Assembly (NCBI GenBank): GCA_964019425.1
Contig: OZ025793.1
Location: 558,001-622,000, forward strand
DNA from: Flectonema sp. DT1601
Lineage: Eukaryota; Euglenozoa; Diplonemea; Diplonemida; Diplonemidae
Reading direction: 5' to 3'
DNA length: 64,000 nt
The first letter of the stretch is position 1. Each line of letters begins with the position of its first letter. This document shows positions 54,501 through 64,000 of the stretch, piece by piece. Under the pieces are notes generated by a model. That model was not told where the DNA came from and ran no database searches. It was given only the letters and a program-made list of their open reading frames with translations. Position numbers and translations under genes: made by a program.

Positions 54501-54883
54501 TAGGAACAACTGATTGTAATGTTAAGTATTGGTCAGAATTAACAAAGACAAATAGAGTCGTAACCAGAATGGATTATTCAGGGATGTCATTGTGTGGAAT
54601 GAGATCTGATTATTCATATTTTAAAATATCAAACATAAAGACTATACCGTGTCTTAACGGGATACCAACTGATGGTATTTGTCTTTGTCATTCCAGCATT
54701 TCATCTGGATTCTGGTCAGGAGCGATGTGCTCTTACTGTGCAACGGGATACATGGGTAGTAAATGTACAAGAAAGTACACCTGTGTTGAAGCACAGTTTT
54801 TCACTCCGTATGATCTTAGCTGCGACAGATTCGATGCTGAGATGGATACTTACAGCAATCCTACCTGTGAAATGTTTCAATAA
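39510..54883 (+). CDS. Giant secreted Ser/Thr-rich protein with LamG-, PAN- and EGF-like domains
   Basis: Exons 39510-40131, 40384-42525, 42607-46476 and 46560-54883; introns of 252, 81 and 83 nt with GTTTGT/GTATGT/GTGTGT donors and AACAG acceptors. All phases rejoin, giving 4985 residues. Order: signal peptide (1-19); Cys-rich head to about 190; Ser/Thr-rich stalk about 208-1650; LamG-like jelly rolls near 1690-1870, 1975-2150, 2180-2330, 2345-2550 and several more to about 3900, plus one near 4500-4625; PAN/apple-like Cys modules near 1880-1960, 2620, 2820, 2910 and 4100; two WxHCS...CxC modules near 2560 and 2745; EGF-like modules near 4020, 4770 and 4905. No C-terminal membrane span or GPI signal is seen, so it is probably secreted matrix, coat or adhesive. 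Such domains bind glycans and proteins. Junction 3 falls inside a LamG-like domain, strengthening the single-gene model. Exact ligand unknown. Confidence 0.8.
40384..44790 (+). repeat. Ser/Thr-rich stalk coding repeats
   Basis: About 1440 residues in which every second position is Ser or Thr, usually as SxS/TxS with Asp, Glu, Leu or Ile between. The exon 2 part carries many Lys and Arg (SKT, TRS) and no SLPT. The exon 3 part is nearly free of Lys/Arg after its first 35 residues and carries 14 SLPT motifs, most as SLSLPT(A/G/R). The DNA is not a simple microsatellite, since codons vary. The alternating pattern suits an extended, heavily O-glycosylated rod. Confidence 0.85.
40681..40800 (+). 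repeat. 60-bp in-frame tandem duplication in the stalk
   Basis: Units 40681-40740 and 40741-40800 differ at three bases, all silent or nearly so, and each encodes a 20-residue block beginning SESDTGTDSRTKS. It is the most recent duplication visible in the stalk. Confidence 0.85.
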
Positions 54884-55185
54884 TTTAAGGGAAAAACAAA
54901 AATAGATTATGTTAAGGCAAATTTCGGTTTTTTTTTATTATTATTATATTTACACGACGGTTGGGTTTTTTTTGTTTTGTCTGACTGACGATCAAAAATA
55001 CTTACACTCTCTCACGGCTTATTTATTTATTATTTTCGATATGTTTTGTGTTACGGAGACTACTCCCTTTGCAGGGTTGCTCTGATACTTATGATTTAGT
55101 GTAACTTAATTCAACTTAATTTTCAAGTACAGAATACCAGAAATATAATTATGTGGTGACGGTAAGCTGAATCTTGATCACAACA
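54884..55185. other. Intergenic/UTR DNA
   Basis: 302 bp with T runs; acceptor-like AGTACAG (55132) and TACCAG (55140) sites precede the next ATG by about 50 nt. Nothing else is seen. Confidence 0.55.
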
Positions 55186-56187
55186 ATGGGCTTAACTGAT
55201 GTAAAATCATGCAGACCAACAGGCATACCGAAATCAGCCTTTTCTGATAGTTTTCCAATGCATCCGTTTTCAGCATACGCGTCAGTTGTTTGTCACAAAA
55301 ACACAGATCCCCAACGAGCACCATGGGCCACTAATATGATTGCCGGAACTGGATTGTCACACACACATGCGGAGTATAATGCTCAGGCTAATGAAGACTT
55401 TCGTCACTATTTGAAAAAAGCATACCGCAAGTTAGGTATAAAAAGTAACCTATCTGAGTGTACCGACAGATCACATGATTCAGATCCTGATATTCCTGAC
55501 TACACAAAGAAACGACACCTAGCATTAAAACTTCAAAAGAAACCAAAACTGGATAGACCGTCAACACCAATACCAAGTAAGGAATCTTTAATACCTGAAG
55601 GACGTATTGGAAGACGAAAGGGAGCTGCTTCAGATCATCATAAATCAACAATCTTAATAAGTGATGGTACGAATGACGTCATTAAACCTGTTGTTCGTAT
55701 TGTTCCAGTTTTACCTGCTGAGGAACTTACGCCTCGTAAAACACCCAGACCTGTGTCATTTCCAATGCCTGTGAGGGATACAAGTGTTGTATGTTCTTTC
55801 TTTATGAACATCTATTATGAGGAGTTGTGTACTTCTGTTTGGTTAGTCAATAAAATAATAACACAGAATTCATACTGGCCTCGCAAAGTCGCCGAACTGA
55901 AAAGAGATAGAAAAGGGAGACAGCGATTCCGACCTCCGCGAACGTCATTGTGCGCGACGTGGTCTGAAGAAAAGTCAGCAACGAAAAGGAAAACTGGAAA
56001 AGCGTTTCTTGGAACTGACACTCGCAGTATGGTTGACGTTCAAGGGTTTGACGCAATAGTTCCAAAACCACTTAGACGAGGATGGTCAAGAGAAAGTATC
56101 AACATGGTTGTGAAAGCAACAGAACGACAACTAATGAGATCCAACAAATTACGAGAGAAGAGCCTCCTCACTAACTCAGTTCATTAA
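55186..56187 (+). CDS. Hypothetical basic protein with a likely in-frame intron
   Basis: The frame gives 333 residues if unspliced. A 78-nt segment (55789-55866) begins GTATGT and ends ACACAG, matching the introns of neighbouring genes, is a multiple of three and has no stop. Its translation (hydrophobic, Cys-rich, starting VCSFFMNIYY) is unlike its Lys/Arg-rich surroundings, so splicing to a 307-residue protein (...RDTSV-NSYWPRK...) is likely. The N-terminus contains WATNMIAGTGLSHTHAEYN and HYLKKAYRKLG; the rest is basic and probably disordered with Pro-rich segments. No family is recognised. The first in-frame ATG is used as the start. Confidence 0.6.
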   Translation: MGLTDVKSCRPTGIPKSAFSDSFPMHPFSAYASVVCHKNTDPQRAPWATNMIAGTGLSHTHAEYNAQANEDFRHYLKKAYRKLGIKSNLSECTDRSHDSDPDIPDYTKKRHLALKLQKKPKLDRPSTPIPSKESLIPEGRIGRRKGAASDHHKSTILISDGTNDVIKPVVRIVPVLPAEELTPRKTPRPVSFPMPVRDTSVVCSFFMNIYYEELCTSVWLVNKIITQNSYWPRKVAELKRDRKGRQRFRPPRTSLCATWSEEKSATKRKTGKAFLGTDTRSMVDVQGFDAIVPKPLRRGWSRESINMVVKATERQLMRSNKLREKSLLTNSVH

Positions 56188-56550
56188 CTACAAGAAGACT
56201 ATCCCTAGCTATAGATAACTTTAATAATTAATATCATCAGTAAAGCCACCGTAAGACAATCTTACCAGTGATCTGATGCTCTTACACTTAATTAAGATAT
56301 TTTATTTACTAAATTCAATTTGTTATTCGTTCACGACACCGATAGAACACACTTAACGATTTCATTAACATGTTGTTGAAGAAGTGTTTCAGTAGGAGAG
56401 AGAGACAGAGTTGGATGGAATGTTATTTTTTTTTATATATTTTTAGTTTACAGGTTAATCATTATGTTGTGAACCCTTTTCGTTTTTTTTTTTATGTTAT
56501 TTTCTTTGCCATCATTTCATTTCTTGTTAAAGGTCGGGGAGGGCAAAATA
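56188..56550. other. Intergenic/UTR DNA
   Basis: 363 bp, AT-rich, ending in a pyrimidine-rich stretch and a TTAAAG acceptor-like site at 56532, 18 nt before the cyclase ATG. No gene is seen. Confidence 0.55.
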
Positions 56551-59434
56551 ATGACCTACTTGACTGAAGAAGGGTCGTCTCAAAGTAGACCACTTTCGTC
56601 TAGTGGATTGTCGTCGAGCAACTACTCATCAGCGACTAACAGTCCGAGAGTATGTTCGCCAAGTGGTTGGAATAGTTTGAAGTTTGCTCTTCAGAATGGA
56701 GCTCTACAACAATTACTTCTAAAAGAAGCAACAAGCATAGGAGAATTAGTTGGTGTAGTCTTACAGTGTGAGAAGAAATATCAGGGAATATATAGAAAAG
56801 TACAACCTGTTCTTAAAGAGTACGGATGGCATGGGATGGGATTCACGCATTGTGAATCCTTTGAAGATATCAGACGTGGGATGGTTGAAGCAGTCACAGC
56901 AACAGAAAAGAGGCGCTGGTCTTTAAAACAGCCACCGACATTAATGAGTAGGCTAGTTATTATGGAACAACAACTAATGGCTGCTCATGATAAATGTGTC
57001 GAGAACGATGCTCCAACAGGTCACCTCACACTTGTCTTCACAGATGTCCAAGCATCAACCAGTCTTTGGGAAAAATCACCCAACTCAATGAAACAAGCCC
57101 TTTTCATTCACAACAAACTCATGCGTCGTTTGATTCATAAATGGGGTGGCTACGAAGTTAAAACTGAAGGTGATGCTTTTATGTGTAGTTTTTCAAGAAC
57201 ATCAGTTGCCTTACATTGGGCAATGGACCTTCAGAATTCATTAATTCAATGCGAATGGCCACAAGAAATCTTAGCCATGTCACCATCAAGTGAGGTCAAA
57301 GATCCATCAAATTCTAAAACAATCCTTTTTAATGGATTGCGAGTCAGGGTTGGTATTCATTCTGGAGAACCAGACAATGAAAGGGATCCGGTAACAGGTC
57401 GATGTGACTATTTCGGAAAAGACGTAAACATGGCTGCCAGAGTAAGCGGTCTAGCAAGGGGAGGAGAAACACTACTGAGCACTGCCGCCTACCGGGATTT
57501 GCAAAAACAGGGAGCGTTACCCGACAAATTAATACACTTAGTACCTCAAGGAGCTAAGAAGTTAAAAGGTATAGTCGAATCACAGGAGGTGTTTTCGGTA
57601 TTGCCTGTTGCACTTAATGGACGTGATGAGTACTGGAGTGAAAAGCATTCTGACAACCCCAAGCTGTCTGGTTCTTGGGCTCGACGAATTGGTATGGAAT
57701 GGCAACAAAAGACTTCAACAACTATAAATAGAAGACGTAAGATTTCAGTATTGGAGTACAAAGCTGACAGACTTCACAAAAAAATAGAATTTTTTGCTGA
57801 TCAACTTCGACAATCAGAAATGTCGAACATGCAACTCCACGACACCTTCACTGTAGCAGTAAAGCCTTCTGATAACGACGCCTACATAATGCATGTCGAC
57901 TTTAAGAGAAGAACTAAATCAGATGTCCCTAATGAGATTTATCATAATATCTCATCTTGTTTAATCAGAAAGAGTGATTCTTGGAACGGATTCGTATCGC
58001 AGCCGCTCACTTCATCTTCTGTCGGAAAGATATCTTTCTGGAATCAAGAAGATGCCGTGAGATGTGCAGGTGACATTCACTCTGCTCTTCTGTCAGTGGA
58101 TTGGTCATCAGCTGTAATGAAAAACTATCCAATCTCAATTGGTAATTCAGAGAAAGTATTATCAGGTCCTGCGGTACAAATCAGTTTAGGACCTTCTTCT
58201 GAAGAACCTGACATCCGTGAAGGATTATCAAAAGCGAGATCGGGGGAAACTATTGCGGTGATCGAGCAATGGAAAGATGTGTCTGCGAATGTTATAAAAG
58301 AAAAAGATTCAATTCATTTATCAGTTCTACCAACCAGACTCTCAGAGAGATGGAATCACTGGGGAGGGACTGGTAGTACAACAGTCTCACCTTCTAATAA
58401 GGAATTACCCATCAGTGGAGGTCGTCGTTTATCAGGTGGAAAACAACTACTGAGCGCTTCATCTTTCACTTCTAACTGTTCATCAAGACCTACTACTCCA
58501 AAGAGTCCCAGTACTGCTGGTCTCGCTCTCACTAAGCGCGACTCACGCCTTTCCGAATTGGTGAGGGCGAATGAAATTCTTGAGAAGAAAGATTCTTACA
58601 TCGGTATTTTAAAAGAGAAAGAAGAGACTCGTAGGCAGCAACATGATGCCGAGTTGCGTGAGAAGGACAGGATTATCGCCGAACTGGAGGCAAAACTAGA
58701 GCAACAACAACAACCAGCATCTAGACCTAGTGAGATCATTATAACTCATGATGACAGACCTAATGCATTGTTTTCACCACCTGCATCAAGGAATGGAAAT
58801 TTGTTATCTCTAGCGCCTCCGTCAGCTGGTGTGGGAGTACTCACGCAGGCTGTAGAAAGGGCCAATGCAGGTGGGATTCAATCTTTACCTGCTTCCCTAC
58901 AGCGTAAGGTTAGAAGGAATTCACATCCTCCTCCTCTAACTCTAACACCAAATGCAGGTCCATCAACACCTCACCGTACAGTGAGTAACTTACAAGCTCT
59001 GTCTTGTCCTCCAAGTCCTAATCACAGTTTGCTTACTGCGAGAGCTCAAACGACTTTGAGCACTTCTAACTTGGAATTTACTCCTGGTAGGCTACGAGCA
59101 AGACGTGAGTAGATGTTCACGACTCCTGTTTTCTATTATAAAAAACATACCACAGTAATGTGATAGTGTTTTCAATCAACGGTCAATTCTTTCAGTTACG
59201 TTACTCTGAAAAGACACAAACAAACAAGTATCACAAATCTTGAATAGTGCAAACCCCGTCCAACAAGATTTTGACTTTTGCGAAAAACCGGTGTACAGTT
59301 GATTTTAATTGATTTTAGAGCCACCTCTCACATATAGCGAAGCTGACTATGATGAGAATACGGTGGAAGTGCCGTTTGAGGAGTTAAATTTCACGAGTAT
59401 TAATCAAACAATTGATGACTTGTCCAACAGATGA
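56551..59434 (+). CDS. Soluble class III adenylate cyclase, active plus degenerate catalytic domains
   Basis: Exons 56551-59104 and 59319-59434 with a 214-nt intron (GTGAGT...TTTTAG); 889 residues. Domain 1 (about 155-345) makes cAMP from ATP: metal-binding Asp in LVFTDVQASTSLW, YEVKTEGDAF with the second Asp and the adenine-selecting Lys, LRVRVGIHSG, and YFGKDVNMAARVSGLA with the transition-state Asn and Arg. This wording is close to trypanosomatid receptor cyclases (TDxxSSTxLW, YEVKTVGDSF, NGLRVRVGIHTG, NMAAR). Domain 2 (about 418-590) keeps the fold pattern (AYIMHVDF, AVRCAGDIHSALLSVDW, GPAVQISLG, KARSGETI) but lacks these catalytic residues. Domains 1 and 2 may pair head to tail. A coiled coil (about 675-735) and a basic Pro/Ser tail follow. 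There is no membrane span or ligand-binding ectodomain, unlike the trypanosome enzymes. The 39-residue second exon is acidic. Confidence 0.88.
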
Positions 59435-61005
59435 ATCAACCAACGCGGTGGACCAACCACGTGAAAATACATATGTCACGACGGTTAGGAGTAACATTCT
59501 TTTTTAATCCACGTCTCCGCTTTTATTTTCTATCGACAATTTTCAGTTCTCAGAAGTTTTGTTCATCACGGAATTCTGTGAGTGACACACCTGAGCAATC
59601 CCTCTCTATAAATCCCTTAAAAACCATACCATGATAACGGGATAATATTGTAACTGTGAAAATTTGTCGTAAAAAAAATAGATGCTTTTTTTTTTGTTAG
59701 GTTTTATTTTTTTCTTAGTAAATGCCTCATATCATAAGTGAGGTTTCTGTGAATGACATGCGGAAAAAAATACTTTGTCAGTCCCTTTGTAGGAGATACT
59801 TGTGAATATCTGGAGTTTAAAGACCTAAAATCAATGAGGTGGCGAAAGTATTCTGTTCCATGCTTCAGATGGCCACGAATAGAGAGAATGTAAGTGTTTT
59901 GTTTTGGTAGTAAGGTCCTGCATTGTTTTGGAAAAAGAAAAAAAAACTGAGACAGTGTCGTTCACTGAGTCTATCCCTTCCTCTTCTTTTTTCCCTCCCC
60001 CGTTTTTTTTCCCTTTTTTTTTGTGTCCACACTATGGCGTAGTGGAAGGAAATATAGCAAATCCGTTGGGGTCACGGTTCGTGTTTTAGTTTTGCCCCAG
60101 TTTTTTAGGTCCTGTCTTGCGGGTACCACCCCTGTAGTTCCTGACGAGACTGCGATAAAGCAAAAAACGTTTTTGTGGATTTTGTATAGCTGTAGTTCTT
60201 GTGTAAGGATGCTCATTCTCCTTAGCGCTTATTTACTTCTCTCCCCCCCCGTCTGCACCGTGAACCACCGTCAGAAATGTAGTTGATTGACTTGTCCACT
60301 CAGCACCAAAATAGGGTGTTAGTCCTCGTTTCTGTTTTTATTAGTTTTGTTGCTTTCGTAACACCTCAGAAGTTGGGGATCACGCAATCGTTAAATTCCA
60401 ACCTTCTTAGTTGTAACTAGAACCAGTGTAGGTGTTTCGAATTACCTGATCTCTCTCTCTCCTCCTTTCCTTTTCTTTTTTTTTTTTGATCTGGTCAGGT
60501 CTTGCTGACTGGTTATCTCAGTTTTGCTTATGTCTTTATGTCTCTATTCTCAAAATCTGGTTTGGTTGTTGCGTAGTAGTTCCTAAAAGAAGATTCGAAC
60601 TTTTTTTTGGAATTTCAAAAAAAAAAAAAAAAAGAAAGAAAGTGTACCCGATAATGTTAAGTATTGTGCTGTTGTCCCTTGTTGATAGGTACTCGTTAGC
60701 AGGTGGGATTAGACAGCCACTCATCGACGACGCAACTTCAATGGAACTGAGCTAGTAGTAGTGGGAGGAGAGAGTCCTATATTTCTGCGAACAAAAAAAA
60801 AAAAAAAACCTAACCACAATTTTCTATATCGCTCACAGTGAAATTTATCTACAAACGAATTAACCATTGTGAAGCAAAAATTGTAAGGCATCAAAGATTT
60901 ATTTAGTTATTTTTGGGCTTAAATTTCCGTTTTTTCATTTTTCATTTTTTTTTTTTTGTTCTTTCTTTTTTGTACTCTACTTACTGTCTCAAAAAATTAC
61001 TTTTG

Positions 61006-61338
61006 TACCGACACGTAGTCGGAGAAGAAACTATTCAGATTGAAAGCCGTTATTTCTTATGGTCATGATTTATACTCTCCCGTGCGACAGGATTCTGTCT
61101 GCGTTCAAACGATACTATAATCTGGTCAAATAAGACAAAAAAAATGTAGTTTCCCTTTATGTTTTGTTTTTTTCTAAACGTACCTTTTCTTTGATTAATA
61201 ACTACAAATATTTTTTCAGTCAAGTACTTGATATTTTTGATTTGTTTTTAATACTTACAGTTGTTACTGTTTTTACATTGTCAAAGTTTCACCCTATGCG
61301 ACAGGTTTCTGTCTGCGTTCAACGAGGCTAATCTGAAT

Positions 61339-61343
<5 letters not shown>
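61006..61343. mobile_element. Diverged MITE-like copies (one near-complete, one partial)
   Basis: 61006-61125 is the reverse-orientation counterpart of the element at 3685: GTACCGAC...GTAGTCGGAGAAG, AAACTATTCAGATTGAAAGCC, TATTTCTT, GACAGGATTCTGTCTGCGTT in the same order. About 180 nt further on, 61296-61343 repeats only the right end (GCGACAGGTTTCTGTCTGCG ... AATCTGAATGG). Read together, 61028-61343 also has outer inverted ends, so it may be one larger element with an internal duplication. Confidence 0.55.
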
Positions 61344-61374
<31 letters not shown>

Positions 61375-61578
61375 GTTCCTTTCATTTTCTTCATTACTTT
61401 CTAACGCGAAATAAGGCTTATTTCAACAAACAAACAAACATCGCAGTTACATCTGCATTAGCACGGAGAGGGAGTGAGAACTGGTAAAAAAAAATAATTT
61501 ATAAAAAAAAAAAAGAAAAAACACTACCGCATTCTTTCCTCTCTGTCAAGTGCGAATGAGAAGCAATCGCTTCATTTA

Positions 61579-61602
61579 GGGGGGGGGGGGGGGGGGGGGG
61601 GG
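61579..61602. repeat. 24-nt G homopolymer
   Basis: A run of 24 G in otherwise AT-rich sequence. It is notable because nearly all other long runs here are A or T, and length may be affected by sequencing error. Confidence 0.7.
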
Positions 61603-61667
61603 TAGGGATGAGAAATAGAAATAGAAAAAGAATAATAACAATAATTAAGAAAACACAATGGTAAGAT

Positions 61668-61745
61668 ATGTGAGAGTCTCACGGTTGCTAATATAACTAT
61701 TGTTACCCTGTTGAGGTTTTTCTGACTCTTGGCTCCGTAGGTTTC
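61668..61745 (+). repeat. Dispersed repeat, copy 2
   Basis: TGTGAGAGTCTCACGGTTG followed by TTACCCTGTTGAGG and TTTTTCTGAC, in the same order as at 5214-5300 with a shorter middle. Noncoding. Confidence 0.4.
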
Positions 61746-62155
61746 GTAAGATAATTGCATTCGAAAATGAATATTTTTTTGCTCCTTTTTTTTTAAATCC
61801 AACACAGTAAAAAACACGGTTTGCTTCGATTGTAGTAAAAATTATGTCGTTCTTTTTATTCCTAAAAACAAATTCTTAAGCTTCGAAAACTTACTCTGTT
61901 TGCTTTAACGAGAAAAGGACAAACCTGTACAGTTGATCTCTTTTGTTAATAAAGTGTCTTTCTCACCAAGCGCGAGTTACATAACAGTTTTTGCGTGCTA
62001 ACCGCTGAGCTGTTTATTTTTTTATTTTTATTTTTATTCAATTTAATCCCTCTATAAGAATATCGTTCGCTGTGAACCTCACCCCTTTCTTTTATGTTAT
62101 ATGCTGTTAGAAGTTGTTTTGGTTTTTTTTTTTATTAAATTTTTCTACAAGTGCG

Positions 62156-62193
<38 letters not shown>

Positions 62194-63042
62194 GCAGAAT
62201 CGCTAAAAGACCTTCCTTGACGATTCGCATGGAGATCGCTTACGTAATTTCGTATACTCATCACCACTGCTGTTTAATTAGTAGCTGAGTGTTTTCTTTG
62301 ATTTTTCCTGCTTGAATGCGGAGTGCGTCTCTATACGTGGCCAGTTGTTTTATATGTTTCTTTTTTTTTTTTTTTTTTTTTTTTTTCCCCCTTCTTTTCT
62401 GTATCAAAAAACAGCAGTTAAACAATCGTAACAGGTTTGCTCAACATTCGAATTTTCTACATTCGAATTCTCAAAATATGTTTAATAGAATAGCATTGAA
62501 TTTATCTTCTGAACACACCCGTGCGAAATTTATGTTCTTCATTCGGATCAGTACGTTACGGAATTGAGTTTCTGCATTATTTGCACAGGTAAGATTATTT
62601 ATACTGCTTGTTGTAATTATCTGTTTTCGTTTTCTTTTCCTTGTTGTTTGTTGAGTCTTCAATAGAGACGTTAGGGGCCTGGATGTCAGCAACCCTTATT
62701 ACCAAACGGGAAAAAAAAATAAAAAAAATAAAAAAGAAAAACGATCGAACGCACAATTTGTTGCGATGCCTCTGTTTATCCTTTTTTTTTAAACAAACTT
62801 GTTGTAATTACCATACTCAGTGATTGGGTCCTACTAAGGTTACCCAGACCCCCCCCGCAGTCATCATTTCTGGATTTGCTAACTACAACATCAACATATT
62901 ATATCTTCAGTTCTGTGGTTACAAGTCTTCGAAGAGAATACAAAAAAAAAAAAAAAAAAAACGCGTCTGAATGCCAACGCTTAGTCTAACTGCCTCTTTA
63001 GGTAGCCAAGTCCCTCGTTTTTTTTTTAATTTTAAGACACGC

Positions 63043-63183
63043 ATGAATGGATCAAGAGGTTTAGCAATAAGCATTCCTTGCTTAGTAGTTGGTTTATATA
63101 GCTTGGCATCAGCATTACGTACGTGGTATCACCCCTTCACTTTCCCCCCCCATTCCCTCTTCAAACCGAACACCTTATTGTAA
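63043..63183 (+). CDS. Possible 46-residue single-pass membrane protein
   Basis: A short frame beginning MNGSRGLAISIPCLVVGLYS: basic N-terminus, one hydrophobic helix (LAISIPCLVVGLYSLASAL), then RTWYHPFTFPPHSLFKPNTLL. The ATG lies 7 nt after a TTTTAAG acceptor-like site. Size and topology resemble tiny accessory subunits of mitochondrial complexes. It may equally be a chance frame or the first exon of something longer. No family recognised. Confidence 0.35.
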   Translation: MNGSRGLAISIPCLVVGLYSLASALRTWYHPFTFPPHSLFKPNTLL

Positions 63184-63625
63184 GTGTTAGAAGAAAAAAA
63201 AACAATCAATCAAGACAAACAAAAAAAAAAAAAAATAATAAAAAAGAAATCATTGGCGTATGCCTTCTTTCCCAGTCACAGATAGTATTCGCAAAGTGAT
63301 AGAAATATGGACCTGTGTTCATTCTGGCTCTTGTGAATTAACGAAAACCAATAAATAAGAGAAGTAAGACAGACTACGAATAGTCCTCTTCTCCACAAAA
63401 TCCGTTCCGATTTTCTAATACAAGTTCCCCTTTTCTTTTCTTGATTCTTGACTACGAGTAATAATATTTAGTTTACATTTAACATCCTTCTTAACAGCTA
63501 CAGTAACTGTTTAATGAAATAGAACTGCGCGGAACTAATCAAAAAGAAGGCAAACGTTCTGTTGTACAAAAAACAAACAAACTCATTCCTCCTACAGGAT
63601 ATTTCTCTAATCTCTGTATAATAAT
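63184..63625. other. Intergenic/UTR DNA
   Basis: 442 bp, A-rich on the left. CTCCTACAG ends at 63597 as an acceptor-like site 28 nt before the GrpE start codon. No gene is seen. Confidence 0.55.
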
Positions 63626-64000
63626 ATGACTGGGGTACTCCGTATCATGAGAAGCAGCCTTGCGCGTCAATCCTTCGGAGGATTTCAAACCGCGCGTGTG
63701 AATATGCAGCCTATGCGATTTCAGCAGGTGAGATGGAACACTGAAAAAGCCGAGAAGGAGTCCGAACAAGATACCAACAAGAATGCGGCAGAGGCAGAAA
63801 CTGAGGAAGTTGATGCCGAGAAGGACCCTAACTTGGTAAAGATTGAACAATTGCAGAAGGACTTGGCGTACGCCCTGGCTGAGGGTGACAACGCGAGAAA
63901 AATTGCAAAGAAGGACATTGAAGCCGCACGTAAATTTGCGCTTCAGAAGTTTGCGAAGGACCTTCTTGAGGTATCTGACAACATGGACCGTGCGATTTCT
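63626..64000 (+). CDS. Mitochondrial GrpE (Mge1) nucleotide exchange factor, 3' end outside window
   Basis: 125 residues visible, running off the right edge. GrpE releases ADP from mitochondrial Hsp70 during protein import and folding. The first 40 residues are Arg/Ser-rich with no acidic residue (VLRIMRSSLARQSFGGFQTA), a typical matrix presequence. A highly charged Glu/Lys helix follows (the long coiled-coil dimerisation region of GrpE), then the conserved KFALQKFAKDLLEVSDNMDR and AIS, matching the family core (KFAxxLLxVxDNLERAL). The organism therefore has mitochondria with a conventional Hsp70 system. Codon use here is more GC-rich than in the neighbours, as in the proteases, suggesting high expression. 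Confidence 0.93.
   Translation, partial: MTGVLRIMRSSLARQSFGGFQTARVNMQPMRFQQVRWNTEKAEKESEQDTNKNAAEAETEEVDAEKDPNLVKIEQLQKDLAYALAEGDNARKIAKKDIEAARKFALQKFAKDLLEVSDNMDRAIS

Larger units (their letters stand above)
59435..63042. other. Gene-poor AT-rich intergenic region
   Basis: 3.6 kb with no supported gene on either strand apart from the small frame at its right end. It holds MITE-like copies near 61006-61343, a second copy of the 5214 repeat near 61668, the GACTGCGATAAAGCAAAAA motif near 60147, and runs of 28 T (61341), 24 G (61579) and 36 A (62156). Confidence 0.6.

Noticed and set aside
59105-59112. Stop codon just after ARR as the end of the cyclase
   Set aside because: It falls within a GTGAGT donor; splicing to 59319 continues the frame for 38 acidic residues to a clear stop.
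60023-60286. 87-codon frame in the right-hand gap
   Set aside because: No homology or splice context; it covers low-complexity pyrimidine DNA.
1-64000. CRISPR arrays, bacterial operons or viral elements
   Set aside because: None seen: introns, mitochondrial targeting and intergenic structure are eukaryotic, and no reverse transcriptase, integrase or capsid motif was recognised.

Overview
This is eukaryotic nuclear DNA from a protist. It is AT-rich, with many long homopolymer runs (24 G at 61579, 36 A at 62156, 28 T at 61341). The genes are spaced and every convincing gene lies on the + strand. Several are split by short GT-AG introns whose frames rejoin exactly when spliced. The best lineage guess, an inference only, is Euglenozoa, perhaps a diplonemid or euglenid relative rather than a trypanosomatid. 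Three things point there: cruzipain-like cysteine proteases in a head-to-tail tandem array, a class III cyclase core with trypanosomatid-like signatures, and a one-strand layout where most start codons follow a YAG/ACAG acceptor by 10-60 nt without an obvious upstream exon, as expected for spliced-leader addition. Ordinary cis-introns argue against a trypanosomatid. No spliced-leader gene was seen.

Layout. 1-1.2 kb: 3' part of a USP-type deubiquitinase. 2.1-3.0 kb: an acidic unknown protein. 3-7 kb: gene-free DNA with a small inverted-repeat element. 7-12.1 kb: a GT61-like type II membrane glycosyltransferase and a CCCH zinc-finger protein. 12.7-14 kb: a GC-richer island with a near-perfect hairpin and 195-bp tandem repeats. 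14.2-19.6 kb: a small two-helix membrane protein, a homopolymer-rich gap, a hypothetical protein, imidazolonepropionase and a Trp-rich putatively myristoylated protein. 19.8-31.2 kb: a very large helical-repeat protein with four exons, then a coiled-coil protein whose N-terminus looks like a kinesin motor that has lost its nucleotide-binding motifs. 31.6-39.0 kb: five nearly identical cathepsin L-like genes. 39.5-54.9 kb: one four-exon gene for a secreted protein of about 4985 residues, with a Ser/Thr-rich stalk followed by LamG-like, PAN/apple-like and EGF-like domains. 55-59.4 kb: an unknown basic protein and a soluble adenylate cyclase with an active-looking and a degenerate catalytic domain. 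59.4-63.6 kb: AT-rich gap with inverted-repeat elements. 63.6 kb to the edge: mitochondrial GrpE, cut by the window.

No operon-like functional theme links the neighbours. The clearest local relation is a secreted protease array directly beside a giant secreted adhesin-like protein, which may both serve the cell surface or feeding apparatus (inference). Three genes share an unusual start: a tiny upstream ORF whose stop codon overlaps the main ATG.
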